This document shows positions 8,389 to 16,919 of a stretch of 64,000 nt of DNA, one piece after another. Source of the stretch: CAYREX01 sp964423505 (GTDB taxonomy: Bacteria; Fermentibacterota; Fermentibacteria; Fermentibacterales; JCC-6); the NCBI GenBank assembly GCA_964423505.1, contig CAYREX010000003.1, positions 1 through 64,000 of the forward strand, written 5' to 3'. The notes under the pieces were generated by a model. The model was given only the letters and a program-made list of their open reading frames with translations. It did not search any database and was not told where the DNA came from. Position numbers and translations under genes: made by a program. The first letter of the stretch is position 1; each line of letters starts with the position of its first letter.

Positions 8389-9816
8389 ATGAGCAAGCGG
8401 TTCTATATGTTCGGAGCGCTCGCGACCCTTCTCGTCTGCGCCGCGGCGCTCCTCGGCCTCTTTGCGCCGGCCGGGGAGGGTGGCGTGCAGCGGACCCTTC
8501 CGGCCGGCAGGTCGATTACGGTGGTCGAGCATCCAGAGGTGCGCGGCTGGATGGACCTGGCAGTCTCCGAGGTGTCGCCGCTGCTGGCAGACGCCGAGGA
8601 CGGCGACGTATGGATGCTCTTCACCGGAGGGACCCTCCTCGGTCTCGACTCGGGAGAGGGCAGATGGAGCACCTGGGAGCTGGAGGGAGCCGGGACCGCC
8701 AGGGACATGATGGTCTCGGACGGCGGCGTCCTTGTACTCACCGGTACCGGGGTGGCGCAGCTGGACCCGGTCGCCGACGAGGTCTCCACGGTCCCTCTCC
8801 CCGAGGGGCTGGACCCGGAGTGCATGATGGTCCGTGACGGGGAGATGGCAGTGCTCTCCTCGGACGGCAGGCTGGCGTTCGGCGGGATCCAGGATGGATT
8901 CCAGGTCACGGAGCATGAGACGGAGGAGCTCCGGCCGGCAAGCGCGCTGGCCAGGCTCGGTCCGGACTGGGCCTTCCTGACCTCGGACGGCAGGCTCGCC
9001 CTGGTCGACACCTCGGTCGACCTCTGGCAGCTGGAGGATGCAGCGGTGGACGCTCCCCTGGTAAGCAGGGACGGCAGCCTCTTCGCCTCGGGCGACGGCT
9101 CGGTCATGGTGCGGACGTCCGCCGGCACCTGGGAGGAGTCCTCCAGCGGAAGGCTCTACGCGAGCGGCTGCGTACTGACGGCCGGCGGCGTCTACGACGT
9201 GACCGACCCCTCCTCCACGGTATGCTCCCCGCCATCATTCCTCCCGGAGCGCCTCCTTCCAGCGGAGGGCGGGGAAGACGTGATGATAGCCATGGACCAC
9301 GACGGCATGGCGGTATGGGGCTCGCTGGACGGTATGGAGACCAGCCTGCCCTACTACGAGGCGGAGAGGCTCACCTGCTCCCTCGCGGGACAGGCGGCCG
9401 ACTCCGTCGACGCAACCGGTACCGAGTCGATGCAGGAGATGATAGTCTCCGCAAGCGGCGCGTTCAGGATATACGAATCGGTCTCGTCCAGGCCGGACCC
9501 CTTCTCGGAGTTCCCGGCCAGCGGCCGGGACGTCAGACGCGAGCTCGAGGACATCTCCATAGAGGAGTTCAGGCTCGTGGGCATAACGCTCGACCCGACC
9601 GGCGGCGACCAGGCCATGGTCGAGGACGGGAGAGGCGTCTCCTACGTCCTCTACGAAGGGACCGAGCTGGCCAACAACACCCACGTTGCCGATATACTCT
9701 CCAACGAGGTAGTAGTGATACAGGATGTCATAGTCGACTATAGCGCGACGGGTGGGGGGGTCACCACGATACCCACGATCTACTCCATGCGTCTGCATGA
9801 AGAGGGTGGTCTGTGA
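8389..9816 (+). CDS. PilP-domain protein with large N-terminal propeller-like extension
   Basis: A 475-residue exported protein. The N-terminus is a signal or anchor helix (MFGALATLLVCAAALLGLFA). Residues about 35-330 hold repeated short strands of the type DGDVWMLFTGGTLLGLD and SDGRLALVDTSVDLWQL, typical of a beta-propeller. The last 90 residues match the PilP periplasmic domain (SIEEFRLVGITLDPTGGDQA ... EVVVIQDVIVDYSATGG), which connects PilN/PilO to PilQ. Usual PilP proteins are about 175 residues and lack such a domain. The start at 8389 follows GGAGGG; an upstream in-frame Met lies inside pilO. The stop overlaps the pilQ start (TGATG). Confidence 0.8.
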   Translation: MSKRFYMFGALATLLVCAAALLGLFAPAGEGGVQRTLPAGRSITVVEHPEVRGWMDLAVSEVSPLLADAEDGDVWMLFTGGTLLGLDSGEGRWSTWELEGAGTARDMMVSDGGVLVLTGTGVAQLDPVADEVSTVPLPEGLDPECMMVRDGEMAVLSSDGRLAFGGIQDGFQVTEHETEELRPASALARLGPDWAFLTSDGRLALVDTSVDLWQLEDAAVDAPLVSRDGSLFASGDGSVMVRTSAGTWEESSSGRLYASGCVLTAGGVYDVTDPSSTVCSPPSFLPERLLPAEGGEDVMIAMDHDGMAVWGSLDGMETSLPYYEAERLTCSLAGQAADSVDATGTESMQEMIVSASGAFRIYESVSSRPDPFSEFPASGRDVRRELEDISIEEFRLVGITLDPTGGDQAMVEDGRGVSYVLYEGTELANNTHVADILSNEVVVIQDVIVDYSATGGGVTTIPTIYSMRLHEEGGL

Positions 9817-11567
9817 TGCGTCTTCCAACCGTAATAGGCGTGCTTCTGCTGATGGCGCTCCCCTCGGCGGCCTACAGGGTGACAGACATCTCCGTGGTCC
9901 CGGAAGGGGACATGACTCAGGTCACCATAACCGCCGACGGGCCCATCTCGTACGAGAGGTTCCTCCTCACCGACCCGATGAGGGTGGTGCTGGACCTCGG
10001 GGATGCCGTCCACTCTCTGCCGGCGACGGAGTTCGCCGTGAGCAGGGGGGGCGTCTCATCCGTAAGGACGAGCCAGTACAAGGCTCCGCCGGACGGTATC
10101 GTGCGGGTGATCGTCGACGTGAGCGGCGAGCTCCTCAACTACACCACAACCGCGGAGGAGAACCAGCTCGTCCTGGAGATGCAGACCGACCCCTCGGGCA
10201 CCCCGTTCGCAGCCTGGTCGGCTACCTCGGAGTACGTCGAGCCGACCGTCACCAGCGGCAGCGTACCGCCCCTGACCAGCCCCACCTCATCCACGGTCAC
10301 CGGCACCTACGCCAGCTCCACCTCCAGGGGTATCAGGATAAGCGAGCCCTACAGGCAGATAGACGACGGGTTCCCCGTCCAGTGGAGCGGTACCGGCGGC
10401 AGGCGGATAACCATAGACGTGGTGGACGCCAGCATCAGGACGGTACTCAGGGCCATATCGGACGTCAGCGGCATGAACATCATGCTGCCGCAGGGATACC
10501 AGTCCACCGTGACGGCCAACCTCGAGAACATCGGATGGAGAGATGCCCTCACGGCGATACTGGGCTCCCAGAACCTCGTGGCCAGCATGCAGGGGAACGT
10601 CCTCAGGGTCATGCCCAGGAACGAGTTCTACAGCGAGATCAACCAGATGGCCACTACCAGGAGGGACCGTGAGAACCTCCAGGACCTCCAGACCGAGGTC
10701 TACGTCATCCGGTACGCCACCGCCGGGAGCATAACCGGCGCCCTGCAGTCGACGCTGTCCGACAGGGGACAGATATCCGTCGACGACAGGACCAACTCGA
10801 TTATCGTCACCGACATCCCCTACAAGCTGGACGAGGTGGCATCGCTGCTACCGATACTGGACAGCCCCACCGCTCAGGTGATGATCGAGGCGAAGCTGGT
10901 TGAGATAGACGCCAACTACGCCAACGAGCTGGGGATAGACTGGGCCGTGGGCAACACGAGCAGGTCCAACGAGCTCATCCAGGCGGGCATGGAGACCAAC
11001 GGGCTCACCGTCGGAGGCCAGACCGCGTCCCTCTCCTTCGGCACCATCACCAACATGCTCGACATAGACGCCACGATCAGCGCGCTCGAGGAGGAGAGCC
11101 ACGCGCACATCCTCTCCGAGCCCAGGATAGCGATAATCGACAACATGACCGGCTCCGTCGTGTCGGGCAAGCAGGTGCCTCTGACCCTTCAGGACCAGAG
11201 CGGCAACACCTACGTCTCGATGTACCAGGTGGGAGTCGAGCTGACGGTCACCCCGCACATCAACGCCGACAACAACATCACGCTGGAGCTCTCGCCCAAC
11301 GTGAGCGAGCTCTCCAACGAGGCGACCGCCAACCAGCAGCCGATAATCCTGACCCAGAACGCCAACACCACTCTCATGATAAACGACGGCGCCACTGCGG
11401 TCATCGGCGGCATAATGAGGAGCCGGCACACCACGACGAGGAAGCAGATACCCATACTCGGGCACATCCCCATCATCGGAGACATCTTCTTCTCCTACAA
11501 CGCCGACAACATGGATCGTACCGAGCTGGTCATCTTCGTCACACCGCACATCATCAGGCCCTACTAG
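9816..11567 (+). CDS. pilQ: PilQ-type secretin
   Basis: A 583-residue outer-membrane secretin. In order: a signal peptide ending PSAA; an AMIN domain (DPMRVVLDLGD) that binds peptidoglycan; a low-complexity Ser/Thr linker; an STN domain (ISDVSGMNIMLPQGYQSTVT); a NolW/N1 domain (VDDRTNSIIVTDIP); and the secretin channel domain with SEPRIAIIDNMTGSVVSGKQ, a conserved VGVELTVTPHI and the C-terminal PIIGDIFFSYN and VIFVTPHIIRP. It forms the pilus exit pore. ATG at 9816 overlaps the previous stop; a GTG at 9813 is also possible. Confidence 0.95.
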   Translation: MRLPTVIGVLLLMALPSAAYRVTDISVVPEGDMTQVTITADGPISYERFLLTDPMRVVLDLGDAVHSLPATEFAVSRGGVSSVRTSQYKAPPDGIVRVIVDVSGELLNYTTTAEENQLVLEMQTDPSGTPFAAWSATSEYVEPTVTSGSVPPLTSPTSSTVTGTYASSTSRGIRISEPYRQIDDGFPVQWSGTGGRRITIDVVDASIRTVLRAISDVSGMNIMLPQGYQSTVTANLENIGWRDALTAILGSQNLVASMQGNVLRVMPRNEFYSEINQMATTRRDRENLQDLQTEVYVIRYATAGSITGALQSTLSDRGQISVDDRTNSIIVTDIPYKLDEVASLLPILDSPTAQVMIEAKLVEIDANYANELGIDWAVGNTSRSNELIQAGMETNGLTVGGQTASLSFGTITNMLDIDATISALEEESHAHILSEPRIAIIDNMTGSVVSGKQVPLTLQDQSGNTYVSMYQVGVELTVTPHINADNNITLELSPNVSELSNEATANQQPIILTQNANTTLMINDGATAVIGGIMRSRHTTTRKQIPILGHIPIIGDIFFSYNADNMDRTELVIFVTPHIIRPY

Positions 11568-11573
11568 CGGACC

Positions 11574-12125
11574 TTGGTGCGCATCGGGCGGGGGGAGTGG
11601 AAGGGCCACTCCCTCCGCCCCGTCTCCTGGTGCCGCCCCACCAAGTCGGTGGTTGCCTCGGCCGTCATGGACATAGCCGGAGCCGGCAGGGTAAGGGGGG
11701 GGCTCTTCTGGGACCTCTGCTGCGGCACCGGCTCGGTCGGGCTCGAGGCCCTCAGCTGGGGGGCCTCCGGCTGCCTCTTCGTGGACAGGGGAAGGGGATC
11801 CCTGCGGGAGCTGGAGAGCTTCCTCGATGAGCGGGGGGCCCTGGGGAGGGCGCAGCTCCTCCGTGCGGACCTCCGGGTCATGAGCGTCGAGGACCTACCG
11901 GGAGAGCCGGACGTCGTGTACATTGACCCGCCTTACGCAGCAGGGACATTGTACGAGTGGATACTCGAGCAGGACTGGGCCTGCGCCGTCGCTACCGGCG
12001 GGATGGTCCTTGTGGAGTCCGGCCCGGAGACGGAGCTTCCTGGCTGGATTCACCGGACCTACGGCGAGAGCGTCCTGCACATCCTCGAGCCGGAGCGGCC
12101 CGGCCGCATGGAGGAGAGCACTTGA
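11574..12125 (+). CDS. rsmD: 16S rRNA (guanine-966-N2)-methyltransferase RsmD
   Basis: A 183-residue class I methyltransferase. It shows the RsmD features in order: an N-terminal RIGRGEWKGHSLRP, the RPTKSVV motif, the SAM-binding DLCCGTGSVGLEALSWGA and the catalytic DPPY. RsmD methylates a guanine in 16S rRNA during small-subunit assembly. The start is TTG at 11574 or GTG at 11577, with little Shine-Dalgarno support. Its stop overlaps the coaD start, and an rsmD-coaD pair is common in many bacteria, which supports both calls. Confidence 0.9.
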   Translation: MVRIGRGEWKGHSLRPVSWCRPTKSVVASAVMDIAGAGRVRGGLFWDLCCGTGSVGLEALSWGASGCLFVDRGRGSLRELESFLDERGALGRAQLLRADLRVMSVEDLPGEPDVVYIDPPYAAGTLYEWILEQDWACAVATGGMVLVESGPETELPGWIHRTYGESVLHILEPERPGRMEEST

Positions 12126-12643
12126 GAGCAGTATATCCCGGGACCTTCGACCCCGTGACCATGGGGCACCTCGACATTCTCGCCAGGGCGCTCGGTATCT
12201 TCGACGAGATAGAGGTGGCGGTCGCCGGAGGCCGGCACAAGGGCGTCCGATTCCCCCTCGACCAGAGGGTCTCCATGGTCAGGAGCTCCGTCGAGGAGGC
12301 CGACCTCGCCGGAAGGGGAAGGGTCACCGTGACCGGATTCGACAGGCTGCTGGTCGAGTACATGAGGCAGAGCGGTCACGATGTCTTCATAAGGGGGCTG
12401 CGCGCGAACAGCGACTTCGAGTACGAGTTCCAGATGCAGCTGATGAACAGGAGGCTTGCGCCGGACATCACCGGCATCTACCTGATGCCTTCGGAGGACA
12501 ACATGTACCTTTCGTCCACCCTCGTGCGGGAGATAGCCATGTACGGCGGGGAGCTGGGCAACCTGGTGACGCCGAGCGTGAGGCAGGCGCTGGAGGAACA
12601 TTACGGAGCCCGAGAGGGCGAAGGCGGGAGGAGCCGAACATGA
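12122..12643 (+). CDS. coaD: phosphopantetheine adenylyltransferase
   Basis: A 173-residue enzyme of the nucleotidyltransferase fold that makes dephospho-CoA from 4'-phosphopantetheine and ATP. The N-terminus AVYPGTFDPVTMGHLDI contains the TxGH motif (here TMGH). FIRGLRANSDFEYEFQM is the substrate segment and SSTLVREIAMYGG the C-terminal ATP motif (ISSTxxR). The start is TTG at 12122, overlapping the rsmD stop and preceded by GGAGGAG. Its stop overlaps the next start. Other CoA genes (coaX, coaC-like) lie 18 kb away. Confidence 0.95.
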   Translation: MRAVYPGTFDPVTMGHLDILARALGIFDEIEVAVAGGRHKGVRFPLDQRVSMVRSSVEEADLAGRGRVTVTGFDRLLVEYMRQSGHDVFIRGLRANSDFEYEFQMQLMNRRLAPDITGIYLMPSEDNMYLSSTLVREIAMYGGELGNLVTPSVRQALEEHYGAREGEGGRSRT

Positions 12644-13806
12644 GATTCTCATCGAACATCTCGTCACTGAGGCCCTCGGCCACACTGGAGATAAGCGCGA
12701 GGGCGAAGGCGCTTGCCGCCCAGGGCAGGGACATCATCTCCCTCTCCGCGGGACAGCCGGACTTCCCCACTCCCCCGCCAATCTCCGAGGCCGGCATAAG
12801 GGCCATCCGGGAGGGCAGGACCGGGTACACCCCGAGCGCGGGTATACCTGAGCTGAGGGACGCCGTCGCCCGGAGCTACTCCGAGCGGAGGGGCATCGAG
12901 TGGAGCAGGGAGAACGTCCTCGTGAGCTGCGGGGCCAAGCACTCCCTCTTCAACCTGGTTTCAGCGGCCGTAGAGACCGGCGACAGGGTCCTCCTGCCGA
13001 AGCCCTACTGGGTGAGCTACCCGGAGATGGTGAAGGCCGCGGGCGGGGTCCCGGTGCTGCCCGAGGAGCGCATATCCGGCCGGGAGATAAGGGACGCCGC
13101 CGCACAGGGAGTGGTCGGCGTCATCCTGAACTACCCCTCCAATCCGACCGGGGTGGTCCCGGGGGAGGCCTATATCGAGGAGATAGCACAAGCCGTGGCC
13201 GAGACCGGCGTCTGGGTGATATCGGACGACATATACGAGGACCTCGTCTACCTCCCCGGGGGCGCACCCCACATCCTCGAGGCGAGGCCGGACCTCGCCG
13301 ACATGGTGGCGGTGGTGACCGGCGTCTCGAAGACGTACGCCATGACCGGATGGAGGATAGGCTACAGCCTGGCCTCCGCCGACTGGACGAGCAGGGCCGT
13401 GAACCTCCAGGCCCATTCCACCTCGAACCCCTGCTCCGTCTCCCAGTGGGCGGCCCTGGCCGCCGTGACCGGCGAGGCGGAGCGGGAGCGCCTCGCGATG
13501 CTCGACGCGTTCACCGGGAGGAGGGACCAGGTCTGCGAGCTCCTGGAGGGCATCGACCGCCTCGAGCTCGTCCGTCCGGAAGGTGCCTTCTACGCGTTCC
13601 CGAGGATACGCGCGGAAGGCGGGAGAGAGGTTGACACCATGGCCTTCTGTTCAGAGCTTCTCTCGGACTGCGGAGTCGCCGTGATCCCCGGTGCCGCATT
13701 CGGAACCGAGGGGTACGTGAGGATATCGTTCGCGGCTTCCGAGGCCGACATACGCGAGGGGATAGCCCGCCTCGGCGGCTTCCTGGAGGAGAGGACCCGG
13801 AGATGA
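12640..13806 (+). CDS. class I/II aminotransferase (aspartate aminotransferase-like)
   Basis: A 388-residue PLP enzyme of fold type I, subgroup I-gamma. It has the N-terminal SAGQPDFPTP, the YTPSAGIPELRDAVA segment, NYPSNPTG and the PLP lysine motif SKTYAMTGWRIGY. Length is normal for AspB-type enzymes that convert aspartate and 2-oxoglutarate to oxaloacetate and glutamate, though substrate cannot be fixed from sequence. Start ATG 12640 overlaps the coaD stop, and its stop overlaps the next gene, so the four genes form one transcription unit. Confidence 0.92.
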   Translation: MRFSSNISSLRPSATLEISARAKALAAQGRDIISLSAGQPDFPTPPPISEAGIRAIREGRTGYTPSAGIPELRDAVARSYSERRGIEWSRENVLVSCGAKHSLFNLVSAAVETGDRVLLPKPYWVSYPEMVKAAGGVPVLPEERISGREIRDAAAQGVVGVILNYPSNPTGVVPGEAYIEEIAQAVAETGVWVISDDIYEDLVYLPGGAPHILEARPDLADMVAVVTGVSKTYAMTGWRIGYSLASADWTSRAVNLQAHSTSNPCSVSQWAALAAVTGEAERERLAMLDAFTGRRDQVCELLEGIDRLELVRPEGAFYAFPRIRAEGGREVDTMAFCSELLSDCGVAVIPGAAFGTEGYVRISFAASEADIREGIARLGGFLEERTRR

Positions 13807-14228
13807 TAGTCAGCTGCCCGGAATGCGGGAAGAAGTACAAGATACCGGACGACAGGATAGGGGACAGGCCGAAGAAGCTCAAGTGCAGGAGCTGCTCCCA
13901 CGTGATGGTGATAGAGCCGCCGGACAGGAGCTCGATCCCCGATGTCTCCCCCATCCCGGAGGATGTCGAGGGGGAGGAGCGACGAGCGGTCAGGTTCGCC
14001 AGGGTGCTCGCCAGCGACATGCTCGTCTACAACAGGGAGCAGATAGAGGAGGCCCGCAGGCAGAACAGGGTGCCGGAGGAGATGGCCTCGGAGATACAGC
14101 GCTCCTGGGAGCTCTGGCAGAGCCGCTACCCGGAGGAGGCCGAGAGGGAACCGGAGGTCTTCTCGAACGCTCTTGAGGACTTCATCGGCGACGGGCAGAC
14201 CTTCGCCGACTGGGAGCCGCCCTCCTGA
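13803..14228 (+). CDS. MJ0042-type zinc-ribbon protein
   Basis: A 141-residue protein whose first 36 residues form a zinc ribbon (CPECGKKYKIPDDRIG ... LKCRSC) of the zinc_ribbon/MJ0042 type. A proline-rich linker and a helical C-terminal half (AVRFARVLASDMLVYNREQI) follow. In delta-proteobacteria and related groups such N-terminal ribbons occur on many proteins of unknown role. It has no membrane segment. It overlaps the aminotransferase stop and ends 3 bases from the convergent isomerase gene. Function is not known. Confidence 0.78.
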   Translation: MIVSCPECGKKYKIPDDRIGDRPKKLKCRSCSHVMVIEPPDRSSIPDVSPIPEDVEGEERRAVRFARVLASDMLVYNREQIEEARRQNRVPEEMASEIQRSWELWQSRYPEEAEREPEVFSNALEDFIGDGQTFADWEPPS

Positions 14229-14231
14229 CCG

Positions 14232-14843
14232 TTATACCGGCGTCGCCCCGGAGAGCCCGGCGCGCTGTCTTATCCCGTCACGGACGCACCTGAAGATGAT
14301 GTGGCAGAGCATCAGGTGCACGTCCTCTATCTGCTGCATGTCCTCCGAGGGCACTACGATGGACTCCGAGGCCACCTCGACGGCCTTCCCGCCCCTGAAC
14401 CCGGAGAGCAGTATCGACACCGCCCCTGACTCGTTAGCCACGTGGAAGGCGTTGATGACGTTGGGGCTCATGCCGCTGCCGGAGAGACCCATCACGATGT
14501 CCCCGGCCCTCACGTGGTTCCGAAGCTGTTCTCCGAAGGTGTTCGTGTAGTCGGTGTCGTTGGCCCACGCGGTCAGCAGGGGCATGTTGTCGGCCAGGCT
14601 CATGGCCCTCAACCTGGGCATGCCGTCCATCACCGTACCCTTTGCCAGGTCGCAGACGAAGTGCCCGGAGGTGGCTGACCCCCCCCCGTTCCCGAACACG
14701 AACACCGTGGAGCCCCTGTCGTAGGCGTCCAGCAGTATCCCGGTGAGCCGGTTCACCTTCTCCGGCGGTATCTCCGACACCAGCCTGCTCACCTGCTCCA
14801 GGTAGCTCCTTATCGTCCCGATCATTCCTGAGTCTCCCTTCAT
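14232..14843 (-). CDS. gmhA: SIS-domain sugar isomerase, GmhA-like
   Basis: A 203-residue SIS-domain protein closest to phosphoheptose isomerase, which converts sedoheptulose-7-phosphate to D-glycero-D-manno-heptose-7-phosphate for LPS core or S-layer glycans. It shows VFVFGNGGGSATSGHFVCDL in the sugar-phosphate pocket, LSGSGMSPNVINAF and the C-terminal QQIEDVHLMLCHII. Start is 14843, or 14825 at the internal Met. It overlaps the nucleotidyltransferase-like gene by 4 bases, so the two are probably co-translated. It is not certain that the substrate is a heptose. Confidence 0.82.
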   Translation of the reverse strand: MKGDSGMIGTIRSYLEQVSRLVSEIPPEKVNRLTGILLDAYDRGSTVFVFGNGGGSATSGHFVCDLAKGTVMDGMPRLRAMSLADNMPLLTAWANDTDYTNTFGEQLRNHVRAGDIVMGLSGSGMSPNVINAFHVANESGAVSILLSGFRGGKAVEVASESIVVPSEDMQQIEDVHLMLCHIIFRCVRDGIRQRAGLSGATPV

Positions 14844-15808
14844 CTCCCCGGGGGCTTCCCGATAACCGATAGGTACTTGTCAGACGCATCGGTTCCCGGC
14901 CGCACGTGCGAGCGGGGCAGCACGAGGCAGCTCCTGAGCCTGCATCCCTCGCCGACCCCGGAGCCGTACATCACCATGCAGTCACGCAGCTCGGCGCCGC
15001 GGCTCACCGAGGCCCCGGGCGCAACCCACAGGGTTCCGGAGGAGGCTTCCAGGGAGCCTGCGTCGATCTCCCCCTCGAGAAGCCTGCCGCGGTCGTGGTC
15101 GGTCTCCGCCCCTCCGGGGGCCGCGCCCGCCAGGATCTCGTGGCAGAGCCGGAGGAAGGACTCCGCATCGGTGGCGGCCGCCGGCCGGCCTCCGGCGAGG
15201 GTCGCGCGGATGCGGACGCCTGCTCTCAGCAGCGCCGCGGCAAGCGAGCCTCCACCTCCAGCCCGGCGCGCCGCCTCGGCCCTCACCGCAAGGGTCCCCG
15301 ACGCGAGGAGGTTGGTGGTCCTCCCCCCCCCGTCCTCGCCGGTGACCATTCCGGAGGCGTCCGTGAGAAGGGCGGGGCGGACGGCGGATGGACGCCCGGA
15401 GGCCAGCGGCAGCAGCGCTTCGGCGCCGTCGGGTACCCGGAGGGCGGAGAGGTCGCTGCATTCCAGGCAGCAGGAGGAGGTCACCACCGGCTCTTCCCCC
15501 AGCATGTCCAGGCACCTGAGCAGCACCTCGGCGGCCGGCTCGTCGGCGCCGGCCTCCAGGGCTGCAGCACGGCCTCCGTGCGGATGCTCCCCCAGGAGCC
15601 TCTCCATCCTCCGGGCGGGAGTCTCCGATGCCACCACCACCCGCTCCGCCCCCGCCGCATCGGCCCTCCTCAGGATGCGACCCAGCAGGTCCACCCCCGC
15701 AGGGGCCGCCGAGGGCCATCCCGGCCTTGCCGGGTCCCGCAGGCAGCGGGGCGGGGCGTGGACGCCCTGGGCCAGAACGAGCACCCTCAGTCCCACGGGC
15801 CGCTCCAT
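14840..15808 (-). CDS. sugar nucleotidyltransferase-like protein with degenerate active site
   Basis: About 322 residues. The N-terminus (LRVLVLAQG, then GVDLLGRILRRADAAGAERVVVAS) follows the sugar-phosphate nucleotidyltransferase pattern, but the GxGTRL loop is replaced by AQGVHAPPR. A further segment (EILAGAAPGG onward) leads to a C-terminal stretch with SRGAELRDCMVMYGSGVG, as in left-handed beta-helix domains of GlmU/RmlA relatives. It overlaps gmhA and the methyltransferase gene, so it probably belongs to a glycan pathway. The start may be ATG 15808 or GTG 15796. Catalytic competence is doubtful; the assignment rests on overall pattern and context. Confidence 0.6.
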   Translation of the reverse strand: MERPVGLRVLVLAQGVHAPPRCLRDPARPGWPSAAPAGVDLLGRILRRADAAGAERVVVASETPARRMERLLGEHPHGGRAAALEAGADEPAAEVLLRCLDMLGEEPVVTSSCCLECSDLSALRVPDGAEALLPLASGRPSAVRPALLTDASGMVTGEDGGGRTTNLLASGTLAVRAEAARRAGGGGSLAAALLRAGVRIRATLAGGRPAAATDAESFLRLCHEILAGAAPGGAETDHDRGRLLEGEIDAGSLEASSGTLWVAPGASVSRGAELRDCMVMYGSGVGEGCRLRSCLVLPRSHVRPGTDASDKYLSVIGKPPGR

Positions 15809-16740
15809 GCGCCGTCTTCGGTCCGCACGGCGTAGCGGATTATGCCGCTTCCGAGGCCGACGCGTCTGGCGACCCCGTACAGAAGCCTCTGCAGCCCCAT
15901 CCGGAAGTAGACGAGCCTGAAGAGCCTCTCCGCCGGGGAGCCTACGGCGATCCGGGGTGGCGACACCCTCCTCCGCACCTCGCCGTAATTGCCCGACTGC
16001 CTTCCCACTATCCTGTAGCCCCCCCGCCTCAGGACGCCCTCGAGCGTTTGCGGCTGGAAGAAGTAGAGGTGAGCCGGGACGGAGTCCGGCTCTATGGTGC
16101 CCGGACGCATCCCCTTCAGGAGCGCCTCGCCTATCTCCTCCCAGTGGTACAGCTCCCAGGGGCACTGGACGACCAGGACGCCTCCCGGCGCAAGCACGCC
16201 GGCGATGTCCGCCAGTGTCTCGTAGGGGCGATGGAGGTGCTCCAGGACGTCGAGCAGAAGGACTGCGTCGAACCGGCCGCCTTCGAGGTCGGCGACCGTC
16301 CCGGTCGTGACTTCCAGGCCCAGCTCCTCGCGGGCGTAGCGGGAGGAGAGCGTACTGACCTCCACGCCGCTGACCTCCCAGCCCCGCTCCCGCAGGTGGT
16401 CCAGCAGGAAGCCGTAGGCGCAGCCGACCTCCAGGATCCTTCGCCCGCCGACCCACCTGCGGAGGTCGCGATGCCGCCTCTCGAATATCCGGTGGAAGAT
16501 GTCCCCGTACCTGTGGAAGGTGTCGACGTAACCCCTGTATCCGACGTCGCCGTCCTCGTAGTAGGCCCGGCCGTAGAGCTCACGGAGGGCGTCCTCGCGG
16601 GGCCTCTCGCGCAGGTAGACCAGCCCGCACCCGGGGCAGCGGACCACGGGCCACGAACGCTGGACGCTGAGGTCGACAGGAGAGCCGTGACCGCACAGGA
16701 TGCAGTCGGTCTCCTCCCTCGGGAATCCGCTCCAGTCCAT
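15787..16740 (-). CDS. SAM-dependent methyltransferase with N-terminal zinc ribbon
   Basis: A 317-residue protein. Residues 14-42 hold a zinc site (CILCG ... CPGCGLVYL), followed by a helical segment and a class I methyltransferase core with ILEVGCAYGFLLDHLRERGW, the acidic motif GVEVS and DVLEHLHRPYETL. This architecture is common among sugar and glycolipid methyltransferases. The C-terminal part (IRYAVRTEDGAWSGPWD) is not recognised. It heads a minus-strand set with the nucleotidyltransferase-like protein and GmhA-like isomerase, suggesting modification of a surface sugar (inference). Confidence 0.82.
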   Translation of the reverse strand: MDWSGFPREETDCILCGHGSPVDLSVQRSWPVVRCPGCGLVYLRERPREDALRELYGRAYYEDGDVGYRGYVDTFHRYGDIFHRIFERRHRDLRRWVGGRRILEVGCAYGFLLDHLRERGWEVSGVEVSTLSSRYAREELGLEVTTGTVADLEGGRFDAVLLLDVLEHLHRPYETLADIAGVLAPGGVLVVQCPWELYHWEEIGEALLKGMRPGTIEPDSVPAHLYFFQPQTLEGVLRRGGYRIVGRQSGNYGEVRRRVSPPRIAVGSPAERLFRLVYFRMGLQRLLYGVARRVGLGSGIIRYAVRTEDGAWSGPWD

Positions 16741-16786
16741 CTGCTCCTCGCCGGACCCGGGAGGGGCGCCCCGAGGTGCTCAAGCC

Positions 16787-16819
16787 GTCAAGGGCTTGAC
16801 AGACGCAGGCCCCTTGACA
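16787..16819 (+). promoter_or_regulatory. inverted repeat and tandem TTGACA upstream of rpoD
   Basis: GTCAAGGGCTTGAC (16787-16800) is a perfect 6-base inverted repeat with a 2-base spacer. Its right arm starts a TTGACA (16796-16801), and a second TTGACA follows at 16814-16819, giving two CTTGACAG copies 18 bases apart. Neither has a good -10 at 17 bases. A GATTATAAC sequence (16865-16873) closer to the gene could be a -10. The site may be an operator or overlapping promoters for the sigma factor. Confidence 0.35.
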
Positions 16820-16919
16820 GATTCGGAGCTTGCCGGGCGCCCGGGAACCATCATGCCGAGAGCTGATTATAACGGTTGCGCGGTATTGCGGTCACAGCCC
16901 AGCACGGAAGGCGGTGCCA

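Noticed and set aside
15809..16456. Upstream extension of the nucleotidyltransferase-like frame.
   Set aside because: The extension lies antiphase to the conserved methyltransferase gene; homology starts only near 15796-15808.
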